The notes beneath the pieces are model-generated. The model made no database searches. It was given only the letters and a program-made list of their open reading frames with translations, and was not told where the DNA came from. 64,000 nucleotides of DNA from Sepioteuthis lessoniana (taxonomy: Eukaryota; Mollusca; Cephalopoda; Myopsida; Loliginidae), in contig OY757904.1 in the NCBI GenBank assembly GCA_963585895.1, forward strand, positions 162,785,292 to 162,849,291, given 5' to 3'. This document shows positions 32,256 to 44,900 of this stretch, in pieces. Position 1 is the first letter of the stretch. Each line of letters opens with the position of its first letter. A program made the translations under genes and the position numbers.

Positions 32256-34733
32256 ATCAAATCCATTGATAACTATCCTAAATGTATTAACTTAAAAATG
32301 ATTATTAATAATTATCTGCATTTTAAATTAATTTCATAATTTTATAAATGTCTAAATACTTAAATATTCTTTCAACTTACTGTGACAAAATATTTTCTTT
32401 AAAAAATCTTTATCATGAGATTAAAAGGAAAAGCTCGAGAAAGACATGACTAATGAATGATAATAGAGCCGTCCCGTTTTCCCTATAATCTGCTAGGCAT
32501 AACTAATCGCTTGACAAGTTTACTGTATTAGCGTAACAACTGATTTGTACGTCAAGCGTGTATACCTAACATTTTCCTTAGAGAAAATAAATGATGTTCA
32601 TTAACTGTTTACGAATTCTCCAAAGGTCGTTAGCTACAAATGTTTACCCTACAGGATAGAAAAATCAGGTGAGTCGATTTTCAATTACAAGCGAATGATC
32701 ATTTACTGTGAACCACATGCTTTTTTCAATAAATTCAACTGATCTAAAAGTGGGGGGTCAGTTTATAAGTTACTTATAATTGAAAATTGATCCCTTTACT
32801 TTTTCATATCTCTGACCGGTTGTGTTTATTTCTATATCTTTGTTTCTATTTAAGTTGAAATTGATTGAACAATATCAACAATTAATAGAACACTGTTTCT
32901 TCTATGATGGTTTAAATTTTACTTTATTTTTTACAAAGATTTTATGTTTGTTTTTCCTTTTTATTTTCATTTACTCATCTGATGAAAGTTCGTTTAAAAA
33001 GACGCCATTTTAATTTTTTCAAGTTGAAATATTTAAGTTTTCCTTATAAAATTTTGATAGTTTCAGGAAAAAACAAAACAAAATAAACATTTTGTATGAT
33101 CATTCATTTTATTTAGAATTCTTATTCTTAAATATTATTATTGTTGTTGTTGTTGATGATAATAAAATAATAATAATAAAACTGAAAGTTGGTTGTCTTG
33201 TTTGTTTCAAACAAAAATAATCGTTAATATGAATAAAGTAAGCATTAAACATAAACAAAACATTAAGCAAAACACGATGGATGATTTAACTTAAGACTAA
33301 AAATGCTTTATTATTGATAAAAAAAAATGTGGGATTTATTTTTAAGTTGAAAAATATTAAATCCTTTAAAAGAATAATCTGAGATTATTTGGACATTACG
33401 CTATGAAAATTTCCCTATTTTATAAAATTAAGTTCTTTATGTTTTTCAAAATTAAGTTTGATAAGTGTATTTAGTTATTAATTATTAGGAAATGTTTTTT
33501 TTAAAAAAAAGTCAACTTTGTTTTCGTAATATTTAGAAAAAAACAATCATGAAAAAGTGAAATGTTTATCTTTTATGTTATCCGAAAAACCTATTCCTCA
33601 CTTAAAATATTTTTTATTATTATTCTTAAACTTAATGAAGAAAAAAAAATATTGTTATTCAAGTCAACTGATAAAAAATGTTTTTATTTTTATTTTTTTT
33701 ATTGTGAATCCCCAAAGAACTTGAAGCCTCCATCCATGTGGTTTAATTTGTTTTGCTGCCGTTGTTGGATCATGTTTTGCAAAACGTGACTTGAATGCTG
33801 ATAATGAAGATCCTTGATCGATCATGTCATCATCATCATCACACTGAATCGATTCATCATCATCGCTTCAGGCTTAATTCTTCTTCATTATCATCATCAT
33901 CATTTTTTTTTACATTGAATCAATTCATCTTCGCCTCATTTTCTACATTTAATCAGTTCATCATCATCAATTCCCTTTCTTTATTCAACTTCATCTAAAT
34001 TTACTTTTTTTTTCTGATTTTCAGTTCTCAACAAAACTGTAATATGCTATTTACTTAAATTATTAAAACGATGCTTATCATCATCATCGTTATTAGTATT
34101 ATTATTGCTGATGATGATAAGCTTCAACCTTTCTTGTAAAGGGGAGATAATCGAGATACATATTTGCTTTTTAATAGACACAATGAGTTTAGAGTCACTC
34201 TGAAAGCACTTGTTTCCGCTAGTTCACCAAAGTTAACCAGTGATGAGCATATTTCCTACTTATATCGGTGATTGCTTAGTAACAGCAGGTACTGTGTATT
34301 GAACTTCAATAGACGCATTATTCTTGTTTTTCAAATGTAATTTATGAATTTAAAAGGATTTTGATTCTTCTGTGTAATATTGTTTATTTTCCTATAGTCG
34401 GAGGGAATCACCAATATTGTAAAAGTTTTATAATAGGAAGGATGAAGGTTCGTTCGCTTTTACAGTCTCACTTTAAAAAATCTTTATTAGAATTTTAAAG
34501 ACAAGAGAATAAACATACTAAATATTCAACTTTAAAACCATTTGAATTACAAGAAACAAACACATACAGTTCGATGTTCTTGCAACATTGCAATATCTAA
34601 TACTTGTCCAAATAATCATTCTTTTAGGCATAATTATTCCAAATGTCTTAATACAAACTTCGGAATTTCAGAAAGATTAGAAATACTTGATAATTAAATA
34701 GTTAACATATAGCAATATTATAAAATGTTGTAA
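32256..34733. other. AT-rich spacer with degenerate TCA repeats
   Basis: No gene seen. About 33820-33985 is rich in TCATCA with recurring 'cattgaatc(g/a)attcatc', and CTTATCATCATC near 34074 has an inverted partner near 34110. It may include upstream sequence of the BEN gene, but no promoter could be defined. Confidence 0.45.
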
Positions 34734-34998
34734 GTATAGTAAAAGTAAAGTTGTCTCCCTTTAGTCGAGGGTGACCTGAAGGGTCCTTTTTCAATAGCTA
34801 CCACACAGATGTGTAGAGGAGGGCGCTGTCCGTTCCCTGGATTGCTTCACTTCACCCTTGATCCTTACCTTATAATGCTGAGTGCTAAGCAAGGTAGCAT
34901 CAAGTACCATTTTTTGAGTCTTTGGTATAACATGACCTGGGATTGAACCCCGGTCTCCTGGACCATTGGCGAATACTCTACTCATTAGGCCAATGGCC
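34734..34998 (-). mobile_element. tRNA-derived SINE (family 2), 265 bp, 13-bp target duplication
   Basis: Minus-strand head GGCCTAATGAGTAGAG (A-box region) and GGGGTTCAATCCCAGG (consensus B box), body 'ataccaaagactcaaaaaatgg', 3' region with 'ctacac..gtgtgg' stem. It is flanked by identical TAAAATGTTGTAA (34721-34733 and 34999-35011). The 64-residue ORF inside is a by-product of the SINE. Confidence 0.9.
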
Positions 34999-36006
34999 TA
35001 AAATGTTGTAATAATGTTTAAAAAATGTAATATGACAAAGTCATTCAGTCAAGTATAAAAAAGATCTGATGAATATTTGAATTTCAAAAAATGTTCACTG
35101 TATGATTTTTCTAAAATACCTTGTTAGAATGGGTATAAAAAACTGCAAATGTTCAGAAAATCAAAGCTACAATGCAAAAAATCCTTTAAGATATTTCGTT
35201 TAAAGAGTTACAGAAAATATATTGGTTTTGTCATGGAATCTGAGGGACTAGTGTTTTTGTCTTAAATTATCCATCTAGTTGTAGACATACACACATTCAC
35301 TTAAAATCTCTTTTTCTTTCTTATTTAACTTGTGTAACTTTATTTATTACATAGTCTAAATTTCTTTGAGATTATGTCTTTTATATTAGTTTAACATCTT
35401 GTACAAGTTTCACTGTACATAAGACTGTAATTTTTATACAAGAACTTAATATACAAAAAATATTATAGTCACCACATCTGAATCCAAAAAAAAACAAAAC
35501 TTTTACTAAATGACTTTAAGTTTACTCTTTTGCTTGTATTCCTTATCAACTTTATCTTCCCAAATATCTACATTTTAATACATCCTCTTGTTCCCAAATA
35601 ATCTCCCATTAACTGACTTCTCTTACATGGCATTTGCTTTTTTAAACTTTTGAAAATGAAAAGATAGGAATTGTATCATCAAAGGAGAAGATGAAAAGAA
35701 AAAGTTAAGAGATTGTCAAGAAATAAAAAAAAATGACCATCTTGAATGTACAATGTATTTATTTACAGGTTACAGATTTAATCAAACTTTACATTCTTTT
35801 CTCATAGACTCTATGATATATAGTTTCTTGGCTAACTTTGTTTTCTTTACCCATCAATGATATTAGACCCATATTAGCAAAAAGGACAATAGTCCTTCCT
35901 CCCAAACTTAATCTCAGGATAACTATTTCAAACTTCTTTGTTTGTTTTTCACTCACAGCTAGACTACTTTTTGGCTTCTAACTATGAACTACTGATTACA
36001 AGAGTT

Positions 36007-36008
<2 letters not shown>
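34999..36008. other. AT-rich spacer
   Basis: Nothing recognisable was seen. Confidence 0.5.

Positions 36009-36071
<63 letters not shown>
36009..36071. repeat. (AT)n microsatellite, about 31 units
   Basis: A perfect, uninterrupted AT run, the longest in the window together with that at 51066. The ORF that starts with alternating Ile-Tyr is an artefact of it. Confidence 0.97.
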
Positions 36072-36073
<2 letters not shown>

Positions 36074-36140
36074 AATCTAGATTGGAACCTCCCCTCTGGT
36101 CAAGATACTGCTTGTTTACACAGGAAAGGCCTCTTCTGGA

Positions 36141-36701
36141 TTGCCCAGTCAGCTAGGGCTGTAGAATACACCTACACCTCTGTAGAGGGGTACGATCCTC
36201 CCAATGAGTGTCCTGATTATGACGCTAAACAATCTGATTGTGAGGTTCCAGTAATGCTTGAGCTTTGGGGAATGCGGAGTACCCCTTCATTGCCATCGCT
36301 CCCAGGTCCACTCTGGCCTGGAGTAGTAGCACCTGATAGGGTCCTATCTATGGGTCAAATAGAACTAAACTGTGTACTTATGCTAAATTGAATTGGTTGA
36401 AATGGAACTGTTTTGGCATTGAAACTGCACTATGCTAAACTGAATTGTTCAAAATAGAACTTTTTTGACATTTAACTGTGTGTAAACCAAAACTGAACTT
36501 ATACTAAACTAAATTGTTTGAATTAGAACTATTTGACTAAATTGAATAGCTTAAAATAGAAATATTTTTGACAATTAAACTGTATACTCATGCTAAACTG
36601 AATTGTTTTAAATAGAACTGATTATTTGTATAAAACTGGATTTTGCATTAAATAACCTAGAAAAGTTGATATGCCATAAAACCCAAACAACCAAACCAAT
36701 T
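36141..36701 (+). mobile_element. Minisatellite-bearing retroposon, 561 bp, 10-bp target duplication
   Basis: Unique body (about 36141-36365, with 'gggctgtagaatac' and 'gatagggtcctatctatggg'), five or so degenerate units of about 55 bp built on 'gaattgtttgaaatagaact' (36366-36630), and a 3' tail 'gcattaaataacct..gttgatatgcca' plus an AAACC-rich end. CTCTTCTGGA flanks both sides (36131-36140 and 36702-36711). There is no tRNA-like promoter and no coding capacity. Confidence 0.88.
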
Positions 36702-37693
36702 CTCTTCTGGAATCACACCATTTATCTTTTTGCTTTCCTTCCCCTTGCATATGTAAACTTAACAAAAAAAACCATAAATTCTGGATCAAAAGAATTATTC
36801 CCTATCAGATCTGGAAAAAGATATTCGAGCATCTTGGCATTAAATCAATGAATCATGACAATAAATTTAAGAAAAAAATGAACCTTCATCTTTTTTTTGA
36901 CTTCTCTTTAGTGTTGAGCGGTGACTTTTAAAAAATTGATTATCTATCCATGAGTAAAAACAAAAAAATCTATTTTTACTTTATTTTTACTACATAGAAT
37001 CTAGGTTTGCAAGTTTTCACCTCTCCTGGCTCAGGAAACCATTGTTTCCTAATATATCTAAAGTCTACATGTTAAAGACACTGGATCTAAAATAATATTG
37101 ATTTAATGAATTTTAAAACATATAAACTCATTAAGACTAATAAGCAATAAAAATATTTTTAAAAATATAGACTTAGAAAATTAGTTTATTCCCTTTTTTT
37201 TGTTTCAAATCATTAAATCTTACAAAACAATGTGGAGTGTTTTAAGATTGAAAATTTGATTTAATTATCAAATTGCTTGTAAAAAATATTCTAGTCATAG
37301 AAAATGAAAGTAGCTTTATTTTGTATAGTAAATATGCTTTATTGAAATCTTAACAGGATAAATGATTATTTTTCTACTAAAGGAAATATATTTTACATTT
37401 CACAATACATTAGCAAATTCTAGTAAAAACTGTTTTAGAAATCATTTCTTGGAAGACATTAGAAAATAATTTCTAGCTGGATTATGAGTTAATTTTTCTT
37501 TTTAAAACAGGTGGGAGCAGATTGTAATATTATAAGGTATTATAACTTCCATTAGATAAAATTTAAATATTTTCTCTTTTTTATGAATGTTCCTTTCTAC
37601 TACAAGTACAATACAACCCAAATAATAATTCTATCTAAAATGAAAGAGTAATTTTGAGATGAATTTTCATTTGAAATATTCTTGTTCTTTCAG
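36702..37693. other. AT-rich region upstream of the BEN gene's first recognised exon
   Basis: It ends with a good pyrimidine run and AG ('cttgttctttcag') at 37693. No certain upstream exon was found. Confidence 0.5.
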
Positions 37694-37769
37694 AAGTCAT
37701 ATGGAAGTTCCCCAATATGGTCGGCCAAATGCAGGATTGGTATCTCCAGAAGATGCCCAGAAATACCAG
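37694..37769 (+). CDS. BEN gene, first recognised coding exon
   Basis: Bounded by ttctttcag at 37693 and GTTAAT at 37770. From the ATG at 37701 it encodes MEVPQYGRPNAGLVSPEDAQ and three more residues. One base plus two codons (Ser-His) precede the ATG in frame, so it may instead be an internal exon. Confidence 0.8.
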
Positions 37770-40700
37770 GTTAATTTTCTTTCTTATAAAAAGTAAATCT
37801 TTTTTTCTACATTTTTCTTTTTTAAGTAGAGGAATTATATTGTGAATTGAATTACCATGACCAGAAAATCCAGTGAACACTTACGCACGACATATAGAAA
37901 CACTGGACAGTTGTTTCGACCTTATTAGGTCTCATCAACAGTGTATACCATGATCTCCACCACTGGAGATAATTCATTTCACAATATACTTCCTCTACTT
38001 AAAAAGAAAAATGTAGATCTGTATCCTTGCCCTTGAGGTCATAATAATTACGTGGATGCATATTTCTAATTTCTCTTAGGAAGACGTGACCTTGGAGGTG
38101 ACCGTGTCCTCTGCAAAGAGTACGGATGTAACTTGCAAGATACATCCAGGTCAATTGGCTGTGCAATTACCATGACTAGTTAATTTGGCATCACTTGTGT
38201 GTGATATGGACTGTGGCTCAGTTATAGAGTTTCGGCTCTGCAATCTGTGGTTGCTGGTTCGATCTCCAGTGGTGGAGATCACTGCTGATGAGACTTAATT
38301 AGGTCGAACAGTTGTCCAGTGTTTCCATATGTCATGTATAAGTGTTTGCTGGATTTTCTGGTCATGGTAATTCAATTCACAAAATCTTTTTTTGTATAAG
38401 ATATACACATATTTATATTTTTCACTCAAGAAATCTAGTTCACGTATCTAATAAAGATTTGTATAGGTTAAAATTAATTTGATATAAAATTGTGTTCATC
38501 TATTGTTAAATTGGATCTTTTAAGTTTAATAGATAACTGCTTGTACACTTTTGAAAGATAATAAACAAATATGGATTTTAAGGATTTGTGAAAACTTTAT
38601 TATATTTAATGATTGGTTATTTGAAGAGAAAAACTGAGAGAGCTGAAATTTTTGAAAGCCTACTATTAACAGAAAACATTTTTCTCAAGTTTTATAATCT
38701 ATTGATTTCTAACGATAAAAATTATCCAAATCTGAAAATTAATAGGCACATTTTTCTTTAAGTTTTTAATTTTAGATCTACAAGCAAAAATGCATTATGT
38801 TGAACCCATTTCAAGGGCAGAAAAGGAAATTATTTTAACAAAGATATTCCATATTGCAAATTGTTGTATAGCGGCTTGTACCATGTGACTTCCGGTATCG
38901 CGGAAGTATAAAAGATGCCATGTCTCTTAAGCACGGTGAAGCAGAAGCAGAGAGACAACTCTGGGAGGATGTTGGTCAGTAGTAAGACCAACTTCGGACG
39001 TAACACCAACAGACTTATAATACTAATCGAACTGTATCTCTACAGTTAATTAACAATTAACTCTGTTTCACAGTGTATCTTTTCCTTACCACAATACAAC
39101 ACTAATAAAATATATTTTTTATTAATTATACACTTACAAAACAAAAATCCACTGTCAGTCTTTTTCACTAGATAATTTGAGATGACATTTGATTTCTGCA
39201 AGGAAAATCTCTGGTAATTGCAGGTGAATAAACTGTAACATCTTTTTTATAGTGAATAATTGGCTATGGTTTATATAAAATAATATTTTTATCTGTTTGA
39301 ATGTTATGTTTGCGTTTTATTGGATTGATTGGTTGTGACTTGAAATTTACAACAATATTTTGATTGATTTGTCTCTATTTTCTATGGTTTGTCATTTTTA
39401 TTACAAGATGACAAAACTCTTCAATGTAACATTGACAATAACAAACTTATTAATTGCAATGTATATTTTTGTATATTTAGATACAAGGGTCAGCTGAAAA
39501 GTTCATAGGTTGACCAAGATACACTCAGGGAATGTGACCAAATGAGGTTTATTTTTCAACATAGTCCTCCTTGCGGTCTACTCACTTCTTTCTTCAGTGT
39601 TGCAGTGCTTTGATTGGTCAAAAAGTCATTTTCAGCAGATATAATGTCATCATATGAACTTTTAAGCCACCCTTATACACACACACAGACCACGCATAAA
39701 AAAGAAAAACAATACTTTAATGTTACAAAAATATTGGATTTATAGTTTAGTAATGATTTACGTCACATTTGCTGCTTGTTTATTTAAGCTTAATTTTATA
39801 TGAAATAATTATGTTTCATTTCTCAGGTTATTAAAACATTAGATTCATTACTTATAAAATGTTTGCTTTGTTGGCTGGGGCTGTAGAATATTCTGACTGC
39901 TTCTCTGCAGAGTGGTAAGACCCCCACCCATCAAGTATCCTGGATATGACACTAAACAATCTGATGGTGAGGTTCCAGTAATGTTGGAGGTTTGGGGAAT
40001 GTGGAGTACCCCTTCATTGCCATTGCTCCCAGGTCGACCCTGGCCTGGAGTGGTAGCACCTGATAGGGTCCTATCTATGGGTCAAATAGAACTAAACTGC
40101 ATACTTATGCTCAACTGAATTGCTTGAAATAGGATTATTTTGGCATTTAATCTTTAATTGTTTGAAATAGAACTGTTTTTGTAAGCTAAACTGAATTGTT
40201 TGAAATAGAACTGTTTATATGTATAAATATGGATTTGCCATTAAATAACCTACAAAAGTTGATATGCCATAAAACCCAACCAAACAAACTCATAAAATGT
40301 ATGATGTAGTCAGCAATGTCGTATATGAAGTTTGTATCTATAGATGTATTTGTCAGTATAAAAATCTATAAAAGTTATTGTGCCTTTGGGATCTTCCTTT
40401 CTAATGCATTAGATCTTATGAGGGAAAAATTCTAAATGATTATTGATAGATTGAAATGATAATACTTAATGGATTAAAAGTTTTGTATCATTTGGAAAGA
40501 TTTGACCTAACTGGTATTTTTATGTTTGAGAATCAAGTATCAAACAATTGAGTTAATTTCATTGATTTACTTTATAATCAGATTAGTGTAAGGAAGGATT
40601 AGATTTTAAATGTGTTTTCCAAATAAATTTTTAAATGATTTTTTTAATTGTTATCTTTGATTGTTTATTTCCAGATGGTGCATATCGGTCTTGGGGTGTA

Positions 40701-41240
40701 CATCCATTCAGATCAATATTTTGAAGTGATTCGCAAGAAGAATGATGGCCAAGCAATGGTCCGAATTTTAATGAATTTTCTTTTCAGTAAAGATCAAATG
40801 AAAGGAGGTACATTGTCTGAACGAGGATGTGGCAGAATGCTTGACCCTTTACTCACTAAAGCCATCGTCAGTAAGTACTAAATATATTGACTTTGTTGGT
40901 TTCTCTGGAAAGAGCCCATTGTCGAGGATTCTTGTCCACTCTCATCATATATAACCTTAACAATTTTGATGTAATTGATCCTTTTACTGGAACGTTTTTG
41001 TTATGATTAACTAGCAAATCACACATGGAAATGTGTTTTTTTTTTTTTTAAGTTGTTGTTCTTATATTCTAGATGAATTATCACACTTCTATCCCAATGT
41101 ACATCTGTTTTTAGTTATAAATTTATTTGTATACTGGTGATGTTAACCATTAGTGAAACATACCAATCTGATTTTATAAATTGTCTTCTTTCTTATTCTG
41201 TCAGATTTCAATCATGTTCTCTCTCTCTTTCTCAAACACA

Positions 41241-41297
<57 letters not shown>

Positions 41298-41938
41298 TTG
41301 AGATGGATTCCCATAAGGAGATGAGTAAACATTCTCAATTTTATTTCAATCATAGGTGTCATGCATAATGCTACTAGTTCTGTTTAATGACTGAAGATAA
41401 TGATGGGAAAAGAAAATGAAATTACAAGTTGGTGTGACAATTTATTTTATGAAGAGGTAGATAACAATAACAGTTTGTTGGGTTAAAACTGAAAAGATTA
41501 AAGACAAAAAGCCTGTTCTCAAAGCATGACTTGTAACTTAGGGATTTAAAGAACATACTGATGGTTTTTGTAAGGACTTGACTACTTGTTCTAAAGAATA
41601 TTTTGTGTATGACTTTTTTGTTGTTAGTTGTAACACAACATTTTGGCTGCTGTATCTTCCAGCCTTCTTCAGGTGTCCCTTGTTTATCTTGTCATAGAAA
41701 TGATTCAACCAGGAAAATCATTTTTAAAGTTTAACTGTTGATCAAACAAGACGTTCAAAAATGTGAAGATGTTATTCAAATAATGATATAATTATTTTTC
41801 ACGCCTATCAATCCGAGAAGCATCATGAAAAGCATGTGTTGAATGTTAAAGGGAATATTTTAAAGAAAACTAATGTTTTATACATTGTTCATTTCTATCT
41901 TGCTAAATATGTTTTTGATCTTGATACATTTTGATGCC

Positions 41939-41985
<47 letters not shown>

Positions 41986-44900
41986 GTGTGTTAAAAAAAA
42001 TATCAAGACTGAAGTATTTATATATATATATAAAATGACGATGTTTAGAAATATCATTTTTTGTTGATAAAGTAAAAAGAAGTATTGTTCAGTTTAGATT
42101 TATCACAAGTGAATTTTTTCTTTTGTTAAGTGATTTTATTATGAATATATTTTGTAATGTAGAATTCTTTGTTTTTGCCATGGACATACCTTATTTCTCT
42201 TTTACTATTCATTTGAATTTTTGATGTTTACAAAACGAAGCCTATTTTTCTTCAACCCTTCTTATTAACAGAGAAAGGTAAATCGTGCAATACCTGAGAT
42301 CCTCTTTGAAAGAAAACATAAAAGTCTATGAAGTCAACATTTGAAATGATTGTTTTATTATTATTTTTCTTTTATGCTAATTATTATTATTATTATTATT
42401 GATAAGATGTTTAAAAAAATATCAAGATTGTTACTTTGATAAAGTTTAAATCTTTTTTTCTGCTTCCTGTTATACTATTTCTTAAATTCCTTACCTTTTT
42501 CTATTTCAGTGTGGGTCCAAAAGACACAAGAGAGCAATTGTTCCCCTGTGACATTAAGACAAGCAATGTACAGGAAACTTTCCTATCATAAATGGAGAGC
42601 TAAGAAAGAGGTAAAGTTATGGATATATGAAATCAGAAAAGAAAAAAAATTGTTAAAAAATATTTTGATGTATTAAAACATGATGTGTTTTTTCTTAAAA
42701 GTTACATTGTTTTAAAATAAACAGATTAATGAATATGCCAAAAAAATCTTGCTGGGTTATGAAAGGTCAGAGTTATATTTGTTGGGTTTTTTTTTTGCAT
42801 AGCATAAATATTTTGGGAGACACCATCATTGTTTGCAATATTGTCACTTTTTAAGCTTTCTAACTCCTTCTGTATGAAAACATATCAAAAATGAATTGTT
42901 GGATTTTAAAATTTTGTAAAAATTAAGTCTTTATCATTAAAGTTAATATAGATACAATTTTCTGGTGGAAATTTATAGTTATATTTTGTGGTCCTATGCT
43001 AGTCATGGAGCATAATGTGGTGTGACTACTTGTCACAGTACTTGTTGTGGCTATTGTGTTCATGATTACCACATTAGCTTCCGGCTGTTTGCTTTGTCAA
43101 ATCCTTCTGTGTCCACGTTGTGTTTAAAAGATTCACGGAGGGGGTTTGACACAATTCAGCCAGATCTTCTGACGTTCAGGTAATATGAGTGGTTTGATTG
43201 TCTAGCAACTCAAAGAATAGAGAAAACCTGTTGTATAATAACAACAAAAAATCGTTTTTATTGAAACACGTTTGTGAGACAATAAATAACAAACAAACAA
43301 GGTTTGCTTTCCTGGCAAACAGAAGAAGATAGAATATCGAGAGAGGAAGAGTGATGATGAGGTGCGGTTAGAGTGACATTAATGTCTCTAAAGTCTGGGA
43401 TTTTGAATTTTTGTAACATCTGAAGGTTGTTGGGAGTGCCTTGGGTCTAGAATAGAAGAGATGCTTCTTTGGCAGTCTTGAGTTTCTTCTTGGTCCCTTT
43501 TCTCATCCTATCTGAGGATTTGTTTTCTTATCTCATTTTTATAGATCAATATCTGGACTAAAAATGGTTTCTGATTGGTTGTCCAATAAGAGACAATTAA
43601 AAGTCATATTCCCATTGGTCAGCCAATCCTAGTTCAGGATTATATCTTACAGGTATAGGGAAAACCCTTTTTAGATGCTTTGACCAATGGGAACAGGTTT
43701 AGAGCAATTGGGGTTGAACAAAAAATTCTCAGCCTCACCTGACTGGATGAGCCAGGCCCAGTTCGCCTTTATGGAACAAAATTAAATCTCCCTTTTGACA
43801 TTGACCTTCAAGATAAGGACTAGAAAAATATGTTTAACGAAATGACCCGTTTCATCATTGTGATTAATGAAGTTAGTTGACAACCGAAAAATCAAATAAA
43901 TTTGCTAACTTTTAAAATCAAAAACAATTGTCTTGCACTTAACTGACCTTTAAAATCAAAAATGATTGTCTCGTACTTAACTGACCTTTAGGAATGATCG
44001 ACCAGCTTTTTAGGTCAATATAAGCCTTGAACAAAAAACTACTTATTTTAAGGATCTTTTTTGTTTTAGATATATATATATATATATATATATAAATTAG
44101 AATATATTTCATAAATTCTAATTTTTTACATATTAATTAAGTACTCAACTGCACATTGTGTCACAATTTTAGTTGAAGTAAAAATTTATTTATTTCATTG
44201 TCCATTTAAAATTGATTTTTTTTCAATGTCATGTTTGATGTAAGTGTTTATGATTGGGGCAAATTATCATAACCATTGCAGAAAAATAATCCTTGTATCA
44301 TTAATACAGCTGAAAACTTGCTTGATTAACACAACTTCTTGATATTTTAAAATTGTTTCTTCAATACTTTGAGAAAAATTAACATTTTATTATAGTCAGA
44401 ATATTATTCTTTTGATTATGTATTAGAAAGGATTTCTTTTTGGTTGTTTTTCATATCCTTCCTTAAAATCTATGAGTTGAATTATTAATCATTTTTAGCC
44501 TCATTACTATTTCTTATGGTTAAAGCTTTTTCTGAAATGGATGATGACTTTGAATTAAATTCAGTTCATTAATGTTTTTGTGCTATTTCAGTGAACTCTG
44601 TTGTGTTAGGTTCATTGAAAAATGTTGATCTAATTTATTTATGAATCCAAATCAATATGCATCATACTTTTATAGGCACAGAATTGTCCTTGTATGTTAC
44701 TCAATAACATTTGTGTAACACAATCCTTGTCACGGCCACAGTTGATGTAACAACGACTCTTTGACACCAGTGATGTAACAATGTAACCTAACCCCACTGG
44801 ACCGCCGTCCTTCTCAATTTCGCCCATGATTCTGTAGGGTCCAGTGTTATAGGTTAGATCTAATTCTCTGGGGCTCCTCTCAACAACTCACGTTGTGATT

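Noticed and set aside
32655..32674. Possible 5' UTR exon of the BEN gene ending at a strong donor (AATCAG|GTGAGT)
   Set aside because: Only a donor motif is visible; no promoter, start or conserved exon could be tied to it.
34791..34985. 64-aa minus ORF (and the related ORFs at 51751-52015)
   Set aside because: Both lie entirely inside SINE family 2 copies; such frames recur with the SINE and are not genes.
36005..36391. 128-aa ORF starting with Ile-Tyr repeats
   Set aside because: It begins in an AT microsatellite and continues into the minisatellite retroposon body.
37509..37534. Possible 26-bp micro-exon (ACAG|...TAAG|GTATT) upstream of the first BEN exon
   Set aside because: The sequence is too short to test for coding and has no supporting evidence beyond AG/GT.
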